Source of the DNA: Saccoglossus kowalevskii
Lineage: Eukaryota > Hemichordata > Enteropneusta > Harrimaniidae
Direction: 5' to 3'
Assembly (NCBI RefSeq): GCF_000003605.2
Contig: NW_003158229.1
Coordinates: 168,348 to 189,569, forward strand
Length of the DNA stretch: 21,222 nt
This document shows positions 10,855 through 20,344 of the stretch, piece by piece. The notes beneath the pieces are model-generated. The model ran no database searches and was not told the origin of the DNA. It was given only the letters and a program-made list of their open reading frames with translations. How positions within the stretch are numbered: the stretch's first letter is position 1; each line of letters begins with the position of its first letter. Made by a program: the position numbers and the translations under genes.

Positions 10855-11014
10855 ATATAGTGCGGAATAATGAAATAATAATATTGACTGTTACCGAATC
10901 CAGTTTTCAAAACACATCACATTATTTAGTAATTCAAGTGATCAGTCCATTGTATTGTCGTAAAAAAATTGTGCCACAACAACTACTTTCTATATACATT
11001 GCGCTAAGTATAAT

Positions 11015-12375
11015 AGGCCATTTAGGGGTGTCCGATTACCTCGTCAAATCTACTATTTGTGGTTAGTACATTTGTCATGTAGGGTTGTCTGTGTACCTCA
11101 CAAAACCCAATAGCCATTCAGGGTTGACGAGTACTTCATCAAATCCGCCATTTATGGTTTTCCAAGTACCTCAACAAATCTGCCATTCAGATATGTCCGT
11201 GTACCTCATCAAATTTAGCATTTAGAGTTGTCCGTGTACCTCATCAAATCCGCCATTTAGAGTTGTCCGTTTTCTTCATCAAATCCGGTTTTTAGGATTG
11301 TCCGAGCACCTCATCAAATCCGCCATTGGGGTTGTTCGAGTACCTCATCAAATCCACCATTCAGGGTTGTCCAAGTACCTCAACAAATCTGCCATTCAGA
11401 TATGTCCGTATACCTAATCAAATACGGCATTTAGGGTTGTCCGAGTACCTCATCAAAACCACTATTTAGAGTTGTCCGTGTAATTCATCAAATCCGCCAT
11501 TTATAGTTGTCCATTTTCTTCATCAAATCCAGTTTTTAGGTTTGTACGTGTACCTCATCATATCCACCATTTAAGGTTGTCCGGGTACCTCATCATATCC
11601 GTCATTTAGGGTTATCCGAGTACCTCATCAAATCCACCATTTAAGGTTGTCCGGGAACCTCACCAAATTGCCGTTTAAAGTTGTCCGTGTACCTCATCAA
11701 ATCCACCATTTAAGGACTGGGTACCTCATCATATCCGTCATTTAGGGTTATCCGAGTACCTCATCAAATCCACCATTTAAGGTTGTCCGGGAACCTCACC
11801 ACATTGCCGTTAAAGGTTGTCCGTGTACCTCATCAAATCCACCATTTAAGGTCTGGGTACCTCATCATATACGTCATTTAGGGTTATTCGAGTTCCTCAT
11901 CAAATCCACCATATAGTGTTATATGAGTACCTCATCAAAACCACCATTCAAATCCGCTTGTTAGGGTTGTCCGAGTACCTCATCAAATCTGCCATTTAGG
12001 GTTGTCCGGGTACCTCATCAAATCCGCCATTTAGAGTTGTCCGTTTTCTTCATCAAATCCGCTTTTTAGGGTTGTCCGAGAACCTCATCAAATCCGTCAT
12101 TTAGAGTTGTCCGTTTTCTTCATCAAATTCGCCATTCAGTGTTGTCCGAGTACCTCGTCAAATCCGTATTTTAGAGTTGTCCGAATATCTCTTGAAATCC
12201 GTCGCTTATAGATGGTCCACTTCATCAAATCTGCCATTTAAAGACGTCCGAGTACCTCATCAAATCCGCTATTACACTTCATCGAGAATCTAATGGCTTT
12301 TTCTTAAAATCTGCTTCTTGGAGTTGTCCAAGTACCCTTTTTCAATTCCCAATTTGGAAGAACCAGCAAGTCCGC
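11015..12375. repeat. Minisatellite, about 35-bp unit, about 37 degenerate copies
   Basis: Each unit carries a core like ACCTCATCAAATCCGCCAT, then TTTAGGGTTGTCCG. Units vary from about 30 to 37 bp. Several subtypes recur: one with GTTTTCTTCATCAAATCC (near 11270, 11510, 12045, 12115), one with GCCATTCAGATATGTCCG (11182 and 11391), and one with ACCTCACCA replacing ACCTCATCA. Subtypes recur in register (209 bp and 136 bp periods), so the array grew by block duplication as well as by single units. Most units carry one TTAGGG or a close variant. A unit of 35 bp shifts frame each copy, and no long frame runs through, so it is not protein-coding. Units near both edges are more degenerate. Confidence 0.95.
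11585..11990. repeat. 136-bp higher-order repeat inside the minisatellite
   Basis: The block starting GTACCTCATCATATCCGTCA recurs at 11585, 11721 and 11857, exactly 136 bp apart. The first two blocks are nearly identical and include the same shortened unit, where the usual GGTTGTCCGG is reduced to GGACTGG or GGTCTGG. The third block diverges after about 80 bp. This places the block duplication as the most recent event in the array. Confidence 0.85.
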
Positions 12376-15300
12376 CATTGTATTATTATATAAATATCGA
12401 TACTTGAAGGGTACATTTTAACGTTCGAAACGTTTAGTCTCGAAAAGTCAGAAACACCCTATTAATCACGTCATACAACTCCCCTTAAAATGTATGAAAC
12501 TGGAAAATGAGCCCCTTGAACTTGAAGAAGTGATTTACATTCCCTTTCACGCAGGCAATCTGACATGCCTTTCTACATCCTTTGTCACGTGCCAGTCATA
12601 AGACTTTGTTAGAGCAATGACATAATTACAAATTAATTAAACATCTAGATTATATTGTTGTGTGCGTTTAAGTCTTTGTGGCTTTTGATTTATTTCTTGC
12701 TCACTGCCTGCACAAAGTCTCTTGCAAAAATATTTCAATGCTCTAACAATTATAAACAAGTATATAGCACAATTCTAAGTTATATTTATTGTCAACACTT
12801 CATGAATGACAATTTTGCTTGAACACTATTTGATTTCTTCTAGTGTGTAAGGTGAGCTTGGGGTGACCCCGTTCAAGACATATTTTATCAGTTCTCAATT
12901 TTGAGCGAATATTTTAACCAGTCTTCAAATTGGTAAATTTTAAATGTTTTTTTTTTTTTCGATTTCTTTCTGAAAAAACTACCATCCCGATTGCATTAAT
13001 ATTTTATTTGTATGCTCTTTGGTGGACCTTTGTCAGATTTTTTCATTTCATATTGATAACTGCAATTAGTGATTTTTTTCTAATTTTTCGTAAAAACAAC
13101 ATTATTTACTTTTTAAACAACTAGCGCGATTGCCGATAATGCCCGATAATTCCAATAAATTATGAATTCTGTAAATCAGCAGATATCACATGATAGTTAA
13201 ACTTCTGGTGAAGATTATAGAAATTCATGCTGAGAAAATAGTGGTTCCAATAATTGATCGATGAAAGGAATAACAGGAAGGTGTCCACCGAATTTTTGTT
13301 ATTCACTAGAGGAAAATGCTGGGAGACGCCTTTCAGCTGACCGACGGATGGACGCCATCCTCACGTTCAGTAGCAACGTGCTGCAACGACAAAGAATTTA
13401 TAAAAATATGTTTAACATTTTTGTAAGCAAAGACAATATCTAGTGTCTTTGGTGTAAGTAAATGCGGAATGATATTATTCATTTCAACAGAGTGATCGAA
13501 AGGTTGCCGGAAATAAACACATGCACCTGTTTTTTACCGTCCGTCGGCTTATCAATATAGCTATCGTATATCGATACGAGTAAAATCGCATGGCCGTATA
13601 TTCAAAACGTGTCAGGAAAGTGAAAAATGTCTGTACGTGAATTTTGTCTCACTTCTGATCGGCGATAGCCTTTGATTTTTAACCTAGAATAAACTGGAAT
13701 AGTGTTTATTAGGGCACGTATCGCACGTCGGCGCATTAAACAATTGATGCGTTTCTATAGTTACTCCCCCTCTCTCGATTTCACCACAGTCCGTTGAGGG
13801 ACTGTGATTACATGTATCTGCACCACATTTAAATACAATGGAAATCGTTAATTATGGACAAGAGGTGTATTTTCCACAATGACAAGCAATGCGTACAGTC
13901 CACACTTCCTTTGCGTCAAATACCAGAAAGCATACATCACCAAAGCGTTGTGTGACTCGATAGTTTCAACATATTGACTAACGAGCTATACACTGTGAAT
14001 TCAAAGCACATTGAATATTCCCCCAGGGTTCCTCGTCATCATGAACGGATGTGACGTCACACATGTATTCGGTTGTTCATGCTGTTCTTTTTTGATCATT
14101 TAGATGATGTGCTCTATATGAGTGACACAAAATCATTACACTACTATGAACAAATGACGACGATTATTATTATTTTTCATATTTTGGTGAATATGTCAAA
14201 ATATAATGCAGCAATTTAACATTTTGTTTGCAGAAAACAAACTTTGAATGGCCTACTCGTTGAAAAATGTGTAATAATACAAAATAAATAAAATTGTATA
14301 TCGCTTTAAACAGCATCGACAGTAACGTCGGTTTTGTAGAATATAATCCGTATTTGTTACCAGACCTACCGGATTCTCCACATGCCTCATATGTGTATGT
14401 ATATTGTTTGGTTTCAAGTACATATATGCTGATGAATTTTATTTATTGTTACAGTCACTAAATGTGACGTCCATGTCGGTACTACTGACAGTTACATACC
14501 CTGGATACTAGTATTCAGTTGCATACCATGAATCGTATTATGGGTTCATGGGTTATATTTGAATGTCTCTACTTTGTGTGTTTCACCGAAGAGTGAATAC
14601 TTGGAAAATTGTGTAATATGTGTAAATCGATAATGAGATATAAATTGTTACATAATGTTTGAATATATGACTCGGATAATTGTATTCATTTGAATACTAA
14701 AGCTGGAAAGAAGCAACAAAAATAAAACGCAAGTAAGTACTGAAGTTATTGTTAAATGTAAACCGCGGTATTTGAGGTCAAAACAATAAATTCACGGCGC
14801 TGACGGTCATTTGGCACAAAGTATGTTTTGAAGTGAACTTTATTAGCGTACTTTTGACAACTTCTACCCATAATCCTCTACTTTGATGATTGATTGTTCC
14901 GTCACTCCACATCCATTCATTATCACTGTGATATTTCCAAAAAACGCTGGACGGCTTAACATCGTTATGGTAGCGAGAGAGGAAAACGATTAATGGTTTA
15001 ATTGTGATTAGAACTTTCTTCTCCTGTTATTAAGGACATTCCGGTGAATCACCCAAAACTATTTTTTTTATGCTGAATTAGTCGTGTCCTGTTAATTCTA
15101 CGAGTTCAATTTTTTACTGTCGCTTTATAAGATAGTGATTTTTGTAGCTAGAACTCATATCCAACGGCACACAGGAACATATATCATACGTCAATTTGAG
15201 CCCATTTCGCGATGAATAGATGGTGTGATAAAGAAAAGTGCGGAAAGATAACATTTCAATTAGTCTCGATAGTCAGAAATTAGTTTCAGTAAAAAAAAAT

Positions 15301-15837
15301 CCCATAAAGGTTTCTTCGTATTTTGCCGTGGATAAACAGAGAATTATTTGCCAAATGTACACCATTTCTAACTGACTTATATAAGTACATGTATATGATG
15401 TACGAGGACTGTTTTAACGTGAACAATTAGTGAACTATCTCCTAGAAAGTTACAAATTAATTAAACTTAAAAGTAATTATTATTGTGTCAAGATCAAAGA
15501 CAACGAATGACCTAGATGCAGCTGTAAATGAAGTACAGTAATTCGATCGTCACTGTAGTTCAGCTAATAATTTGCAGATGATAGAGACGTTATCAAGCGA
15601 AATTTAAATATACGCCACGACTGGGGGGCGTCGGTGATGGCGCACTATACACATGCATGTGGAGAAAAACGCCATTAGAGAGAAAGTATTCTTGAACATG
15701 ACTTTGGTTTCGATATCTGATAATTGACGATTTTATTGTGTTGCTATGAAAAAAATGAGTCTAATTGGTTGCAGTAAGGTTTGTTGGTAATATTGTTGTA
15801 TTTTGTTATTCCACTTTGGACGCAGAAAGATTACACA
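12376..15837. other. Long gene-free stretch
   Basis: No gene or transposon is recognised. A poly-T run lies at about 12947-12959. A perfect 8-bp hairpin CACAGTCC-GTTGAG-GGACTGTG lies at 13785-13806. TGACGTCA is at 14052-14059. The 17-mer TTACAAATTAATTAAAC occurs at 12626-12642 and again at 15450-15466. The 60-codon frame at 13261-13443 has no recognisable domain. Confidence 0.45.
13785..13806. other. Perfect 8-bp stem hairpin
   Basis: CACAGTCC (13785-13792) and GGACTGTG (13799-13806) are perfectly complementary around the 6-nt loop GTTGAG. No T-run follows on either strand and no gene abuts it, so it is not called a terminator. Confidence 0.55.
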
Positions 15838-16317
15838 AGTGATGGTGGTGTAACAATAATAGAGGGACAACCTTCATTGTTACCATGGCAGCATTCGATT
15901 GCATCACGATTGCACACGTTGTGGCTGTGTAACAATAATAGAGGGATAACCTTCTTTGTTACCATGGCAGCATTCGATTACATCACGATTGCACACGTTG
16001 TGGCTGTGTAACAATAATAGAGGGATAACCTTCTTTGTTACCATGGCAGCATTCGATTATATCACGATTGCACAAGTGGTGGTGGTGTAACAATAATAGA
16101 GGGGTAACCTTCTTTGTTACCATGGCAGTAGTCGATTGCATCACGATTGCACACGTTGTGGCTGTGTAACAATAATAGAGGGGCAACCTTCATTGTTACC
16201 ATGGCAGTAGTCGATTACATCACGATTGCACACTCAAGTTGTGGCTGTGTAACAATAATAGAGGGGCAACCTTCTTTGTTACCATAGCAGCAACTGATGA
16301 CATCAAAATTGCAGAAG
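15838..16317. repeat. 79-bp tandem array, six copies
   Basis: Units start GTAACAATAATAGAGGG at 15850, 15929, 16008, 16087, 16166 and 16249. Spacing is exactly 79 bp four times, then 83 bp where CTCA-like extra bases precede GTTGTGGCTGT. Each unit contains GTAACAA and, about 27 bp later, TTGTTAC, a perfect 7-bp inverted pair, followed by CATGGCAG. The last copy is the most diverged (CATAGCAG, CAACTGATG). Since 79 is not a multiple of three, the open frames crossing it on both strands are products of the repeat, not genes. Confidence 0.95.
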
Positions 16318-16370
16318 AGGGCGGAGATGTTATAATGATAGGATGGTAAAATTATCATTCTTGACGAGAT

Positions 16371-16503
16371 GGGAGTAGTGCTGAGAATGATGGGAGAAGT
16401 GCTGGGAATGATGGGTGTAGTGCTAGGAATGATGGGAGGAGTGCTGGGAATGATTGGAGTAGTGCTGGGAATGATGGGAGTAGTGCTAGGAGTGATGGGA
16501 ACT
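16371..16503. repeat. 21-bp tandem array, six copies
   Basis: Six in-register units run from 16371 to 16496 on the pattern GGGAGTAGTGCTGGGAATGAT, with one to three substitutions each, then a partial GGGAACT. The unit is a multiple of three, so both strands stay open: the plus strand gives a repeated hydrophobic heptad like MMGVVLG, and the minus strand gives a Pro-Ser-Thr heptad like IIPSTTP. No start context, signal peptide or flanking domain supports translation of either. The array begins 53 bp after the 79-bp array. Confidence 0.92.
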
Positions 16504-17655
16504 TCCTGTGTTAGGATCGGGATAAGCAACGGTTTGCTCTTTTTACAGTAATTAGTTTCTTCAAAAAAATGTAAAGCATTTCATACTAATTCTAAGACCA
16601 TCTTATTTAACATAACATAATTAAGCTTAAAGGTCTATTAGAGATATATGTATTGTCACGGTAAAAATATAAACATATTCAAATCGTGTCATGTCGGAAT
16701 TGAGATATAAAGTTGTTCTTGATCGTAGAGAGGACATAACGTATGGTATCCAAACCAAGTATTCTCATATTAAAGGAATACGCGTAATAATATCGAAACT
16801 AACATATTCATTTTTAAAACCCACCCGAAATTGTGTACACCACATTTAATGAAACACTGAAATAAAGCATATTTGGCAGCCACGACTGACTCTGGTATGA
16901 TAACATGACATCACTCCCGGCAGACTGTGAAGTGAATGATTCATGGGATAGAACGGTAATGGAACTCACAATGTCATTTTGAGTGTGTTTCTAACCTCAG
17001 GGAACCTGTTTTCAATCTGGAGTTTTTCAGTTATAAATTATTACTAGTATGTGACTGGCTATATTTCTGCAGGGAAATCGAACATAACATACAGCACAGA
17101 CAATAGATTGCTTCAAACTGTCTGCTCACAACATTACAGAAACACTAACCCAATTTGCTCTAATAAAACCCAATAAACTACCAATAACATACATACTACT
17201 GAATCATCCCTCAGCGAAAATTAATTCCATGTGATAATAAATTACTTTACAGTAATATGATTGGGAATGTACACTACCGTCGATCACCTCGTGGTTTATG
17301 TCTTTCCATAAAATTCATCGAAGAGAAAAGATATTCCGAGTACTACATCTACTACTTGGAAAAAACTACATTTTTCCAACATATAACGCTTATATATATA
17401 TGCAAAGTTGAAAAGGAATTCTACGCAATGTTCCGAGATATAAGTTTCATATATGTGGATTGGATCAGTCTGGAGCCTTCATACCTATCTTTGTAACCAA
17501 GAATGGGTTACACGATCCTCAGATAAACAGAGTTCGCAACATTAATAAGAAAATTGCGCCAATCTCACTTCTACTGTTATTACGCGGGAGACAGATTTTA
17601 TAGTTCTTCACTCCAGACTAATGTTGCATGCATCGCGTTAATTGTTTGTGGTCTT
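16504..17655. other. Gene-free stretch
   Basis: No gene, RNA or repeat family is recognised. The 79-codon plus-strand frame at 17257-17496 has no identifiable domain and an unremarkable AT-rich composition. Confidence 0.4.
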
Positions 17656-17672
17656 TAGTCACAAATATTAAA

Positions 17673-17683
17673 GGCCTTCGGCC
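17673..17683 (-). other. LINE 3' hairpin GGCC-N3-GGCC (copy 2)
   Basis: The GGCC stem with a GAA loop (minus-strand reading) is preceded by CACTTTATG, much as the copy-1 hairpin is preceded by GTACTTTA. Conservation between otherwise diverged copies suggests a functional 3' element of this family. Confidence 0.65.
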
Positions 17684-17733
17684 CATAAAGTGAATACAAA
17701 AACAAAAAACATTTGTGCGTTAGACAGTAAATA

Positions 17734-18560
17734 TTACAATAAATCTGAAATTTCGTAGCTAGCATTTAATGTATGAAATACATATACACCAAAGCGTTTC
17801 AAAATGACATCCTCATGTGATTTCATTAAAAGAATAAATTTGTTGAAAGATGGTGGATCATAGAAGTAACGGGGTAGATATCTATCACGAAATTCATTAT
17901 AAAAAAGACAGACTAACATGAAGTGGCACTCATCTTCTATTTGGTTTGTTTCTATTTGGTTCTATTGTTCCTCTACATACTTCAATGGGAAGACAGCCTG
18001 GGTGTGCCGAGCAGCGAAAGCGTGATAAGACATTTTAGTGTGAAATAACTGTTATGGAATTGATATATTTCTCTAATATTAGATTTGTTTTAAATTCACA
18101 ATATGTATCTAATTTAGTCATGGTACAAATATCACTAAACCACTCACTGTACAAATAATTTTTAAATCTTTCGCAAAAAAATCCAAGGATAAGTTGATAT
18201 TACCAACTTGTTGGGAATACCAAAAATGGTCAAGATTGCATAAAGACAGCAATGTGTTAACTTCTGCAACCCACGTACTTTTTGATCGTACCCCAGATTC
18301 TTCTATAGTATACAACATTTACGTGGGTATCTATTTTTGGGCATATTGATAATTTTAGCCCAGTACTTCACACAACGTTTGGCTGTATAAAACCAGATTG
18401 GGTATCTGCCACATTCCCCCAAGACACTGTTATTGGTCGCTCTATTTGATACACCGATGAAATGCCTACAAAATAAATTGTGCATTGTAACGTGGAAATG
18501 GTCACAATTTCTTTCAAAATTAAATTCAACATTACAATAAAGACTTTCCGTTTTCGACAT
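17734..18560 (-). pseudogene. LINE ORF2 C-terminal region, broken (copy 2)
   Basis: Read on the minus strand the fragments run in the expected order. First comes NLFCRHFIGVSNRATN followed by GECGRYP and KYWAKIIN (about 18555-18305), aligning with NKFCKFLLRVSFNASN, GELGRHS and RFWLKLIQ in copy 1. Then comes KSTWVAEVNTLLSLCNLDHF (about 18275-18215). Then SRFRCSAH (about 18030-18005), corresponding to TRLRISCH. Last come DECHFMLVC and RDRYLPRYFYDPPSFNKF (17934-17820), matching DECHFTMVC and RHKFLPKYYFSPPTKMKF. The frame shifts near 18310 and at least once between 18118 and 17940. The first Cys pair of the terminal Cys-His cluster is not visible. The polymerase catalytic core is absent. It is non-functional. 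Confidence 0.82.
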
Positions 18561-18591
18561 TGTGAAATTCTTTAGTTTTTTGAAAGAAAAC

Positions 18592-18626
18592 ACTGTGAAA
18601 ACTGTGAAACTGTGAACTGTGAAAAA
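18592..18626. repeat. Short ACTGTGAA tandem repeat
   Basis: Four imperfect units of 7 to 9 bp (ACTGTGAAA, ACTGTGAA, ACTGTGA, ACTGTGAAA) lie directly outside the 5' edge of LINE copy 2. Confidence 0.85.
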
Positions 18627-19145
18627 ACTGATTTTGACAAGATAATTCAGGAATATATATTACGAATAATTCATAACAAAATGTATTTTTTTTCTATGCA
18701 CCCATAATTTTCATAGTTACCGATTACACAAGAATATTACAGAATAATATGTTTGCCTTTTATTCGTCTTGAATTATGACTGAAAGAAGCTGAATGAAAT
18801 TACAAACTATGTAGGGTGTTCAACAACTTATGTATTAGCAATAACTTATATGATTTTAAATAAATATGATTTTACTTAGTGCAAATACTGTATCTTTCTG
18901 CATAAAAACGAAAGAATTTCTTTATCGCAGTGTTATTTACAGAATTAAACTCACAATTCCCGAAGTAAGCTTAGAGAATTATTTTAGATTTCACATTGAT
19001 AATGTCAATCAAAGCAATAAACACAATAATATATGACCTCGATACAAGCAAAGAACGCTTGACCAACTTGGAATTAAATTATGAATAATTTAAATGTAAA
19101 TATTAATTCGCCGCTGGAATGTCGTGATTAATGACGAGTGAATCA
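18627..19145. other. AT-rich gap, no gene seen
   Basis: Strongly AT-rich with no recognisable coding or structured sequence. The 67-codon minus-strand frame at 19090-19293 is antisense to the Penelope-like relic and is not a gene. Confidence 0.4.
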
Positions 19146-20344
19146 TGTTTAGTTTTAGACAGAAACATATCATTTTTATCCATAAATTTGGTAACCCGGG
19201 ACGACCTATTGTATCTGCTTGTTCATGTCCTATCGTATTCATTTCAGCATATCTTGATACAATTTTCTCTCCCATAGTGTAGTCTTTGCCCACATTTATA
19301 AAAGACTCTTCCTACGCCATCAAATATACCGGTACATACCGTTTTGTTTTTACACTGGATGTCAAAACACTGTACACTTCTATCCCTTATACTGATGGCC
19401 TCAAAGCATTGTCATTTTTTCTAAATCAACATGTCAGTCAAAATCCCCCTACCAGCGTGTTGGTGCGCCTTTCAGAGCTTGTTTCAACAATTGTTTTTCA
19501 TTTAACAATGAGTTTTATACTCAAGTTCGGGGCGTTGCTATGGACACCCGTATGGTCCCTTCCTATGCATGTTTATTTGTTGGGTACATTGAAAGAGCTA
19601 TTTTTAATACTTATACCGGCCAGAACGTTTTTAAACGGTATATTGATGATTGTGTTGGGACAGCATCGTGTACTCGCAGTGAACTTGATAAGTTTATTTA
19701 TATTGAACCAACATTTCATCCATCTTTAGAGTTCACTTCCATTGTTTGCAGCAACAGCATTCCTTTTTTAGATATCTCAGTAACAGTCTATGATGATGGT
19801 ATATCCACCTCTATGTTTTATAAACCGACAGATTCACATTCATATACGTTTTGTATGATTCATGTCATCCTGAACGTTGTAAAGACTATACCATTCTCTC
19901 AGTTTTTACGAGTCCATCGCATTTGTTCTGGTCAAACTGATTTTGAATATTAAATTAATAAAATGGGTTTATGGTTTTGTTACGGGGGTACCCGCAATCA
20001 CTGAATCAGTCATTTACAGTGCCACCCATCGTGTTCAGCAATTAAACCAGGATGATGCATTAACACCAACCCCCACTTTGCAGTCTACCCGCATCCCTTT
20101 GGTTCTTACCTACCACCCTTTCAGTCAACATATTCGTAAACTTATTTTTGAAGAATTTGATTTACTATCTTCTTCTAATTATACCCAAGATATTTATCCC
20201 TCTCCCCTATTATGGCATACATGCGTCGCACCAATATTAAAGATAAATTGGTTCGTACAGCATTGGCGGACTCGAATCAGTTACATCCCATTTTTGGAGA
20301 GGGTTTTGTTTTCTCTTTCGAAATTTATGAGAGACAAAACTAAG
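19146..20344 (+). mobile_element. Penelope-like element (PLE) relic, partial
   Basis: The segment covers the reverse transcriptase and the linker beyond it of a Penelope-like retroelement. The GIY-YIG endonuclease domain that canonical PLEs carry downstream is not visible after 20344, and no terminal repeats are seen. The relic may therefore be truncated at both ends, or belong to an endonuclease-lacking lineage; truncation is simpler. Boundaries are the limits of recognisable protein similarity. Confidence 0.85.
19146..20344 (+). pseudogene. Penelope-like reverse transcriptase, broken
   Basis: This would have encoded a PLE reverse transcriptase, a class related to telomerase. In order: GNPGRPIVSA (about 19190-19220), LPTFIKD (19286-19306), FTLDVKTLYTSIP (about 19346-19385, motif A with its Asp at 19358), VRGVAMDTRMVPSYACLF (about 19525-19580, motif B region, with Asp where Gly is usual), YIDD (19639-19650, catalytic), IPFLDI (about 19760), FYKPTDSHSY (about 19816-19847), IPFSQFLRVHRICS (about 19888-19930), VLTYHP (about 20103), and AYMRRTNIKDKLVRTALADS (about 20215-20270). 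The frame changes near 19500, 19950 and 20200, and a TAG interrupts at 19280. It cannot make a full protein. The KPTD and RRICS-type motifs separate it clearly from LINE and LTR enzymes. Confidence 0.87.

Larger units (their letters stand above)
9365..10888 (+). mobile_element. 5'-truncated non-LTR (LINE) retrotransposon, copy 1
   Basis: The relic covers the second half of a LINE reverse-transcriptase ORF, its C-terminal region and a short 3' untranslated segment. The 3' end has a GGCC-GGT-GGCC hairpin at 10844-10854 followed by an AATAAT-type simple tail (about 10864-10886), as expected for the 3' end of a target-primed insertion. No endonuclease domain, LTR or 5' half is visible, consistent with the 5' truncation common in LINEs. 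The clade is not certain; related proteins are widespread in marine invertebrates. The 5' boundary is approximate. Confidence 0.85.
17656..18590 (-). mobile_element. 5'-truncated non-LTR (LINE) retrotransposon, copy 2
   Basis: This minus-strand relic contains only the C-terminal part of the same kind of LINE ORF as copy 1 and a short 3' segment ending in a GGCC-GAA-GGCC hairpin (17673-17683). Its proteins are recognisably homologous to copy 1 but clearly different in sequence, so the two are separate subfamilies rather than recent duplicates. The 5' truncation lies close to an ACTGTGAA simple repeat at 18592. The 3' boundary just beyond the hairpin is estimated. Confidence 0.82.

Noticed and set aside
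11015-12275. Telomeric or interstitial telomere array
   Set aside because: TTAGGG occurs only once per about 35 bp, never in tandem.
11015-12375. CRISPR-like array appearance (about 35-bp repeats)
   Set aside because: Units are directly contiguous with no unique spacers, sequence degenerates gradually, and the setting is an animal genome with retroelement relics. It is a minisatellite.
13261-13443. Small basic ORF with RRLSADRR segment
   Set aside because: Sixty codons without a recognised domain or supporting splice or promoter context.
13785-13806. Rho-independent terminator
   Set aside because: The hairpin is not followed by a T-run on either strand, no gene precedes it, and the genome is not bacterial.
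15781-16186. Plus- and minus-strand open frames across the 79-bp array as repeat proteins
   Set aside because: The unit length is not a multiple of three, so successive units are read in different frames. The openness reflects low stop content only.
16215-16551. Pro-Ser-Thr-rich mucin-like protein (minus) or hydrophobic heptad protein (plus)
   Set aside because: Both come from the same 21-bp tandem array. There is no signal peptide, flanking domain or conserved start, and both strands being open argues for a repeat artefact.
19090-19293. 67-codon minus-strand frame
   Set aside because: It is antisense to the Penelope-like coding relic, whose motifs are clear on the plus strand.
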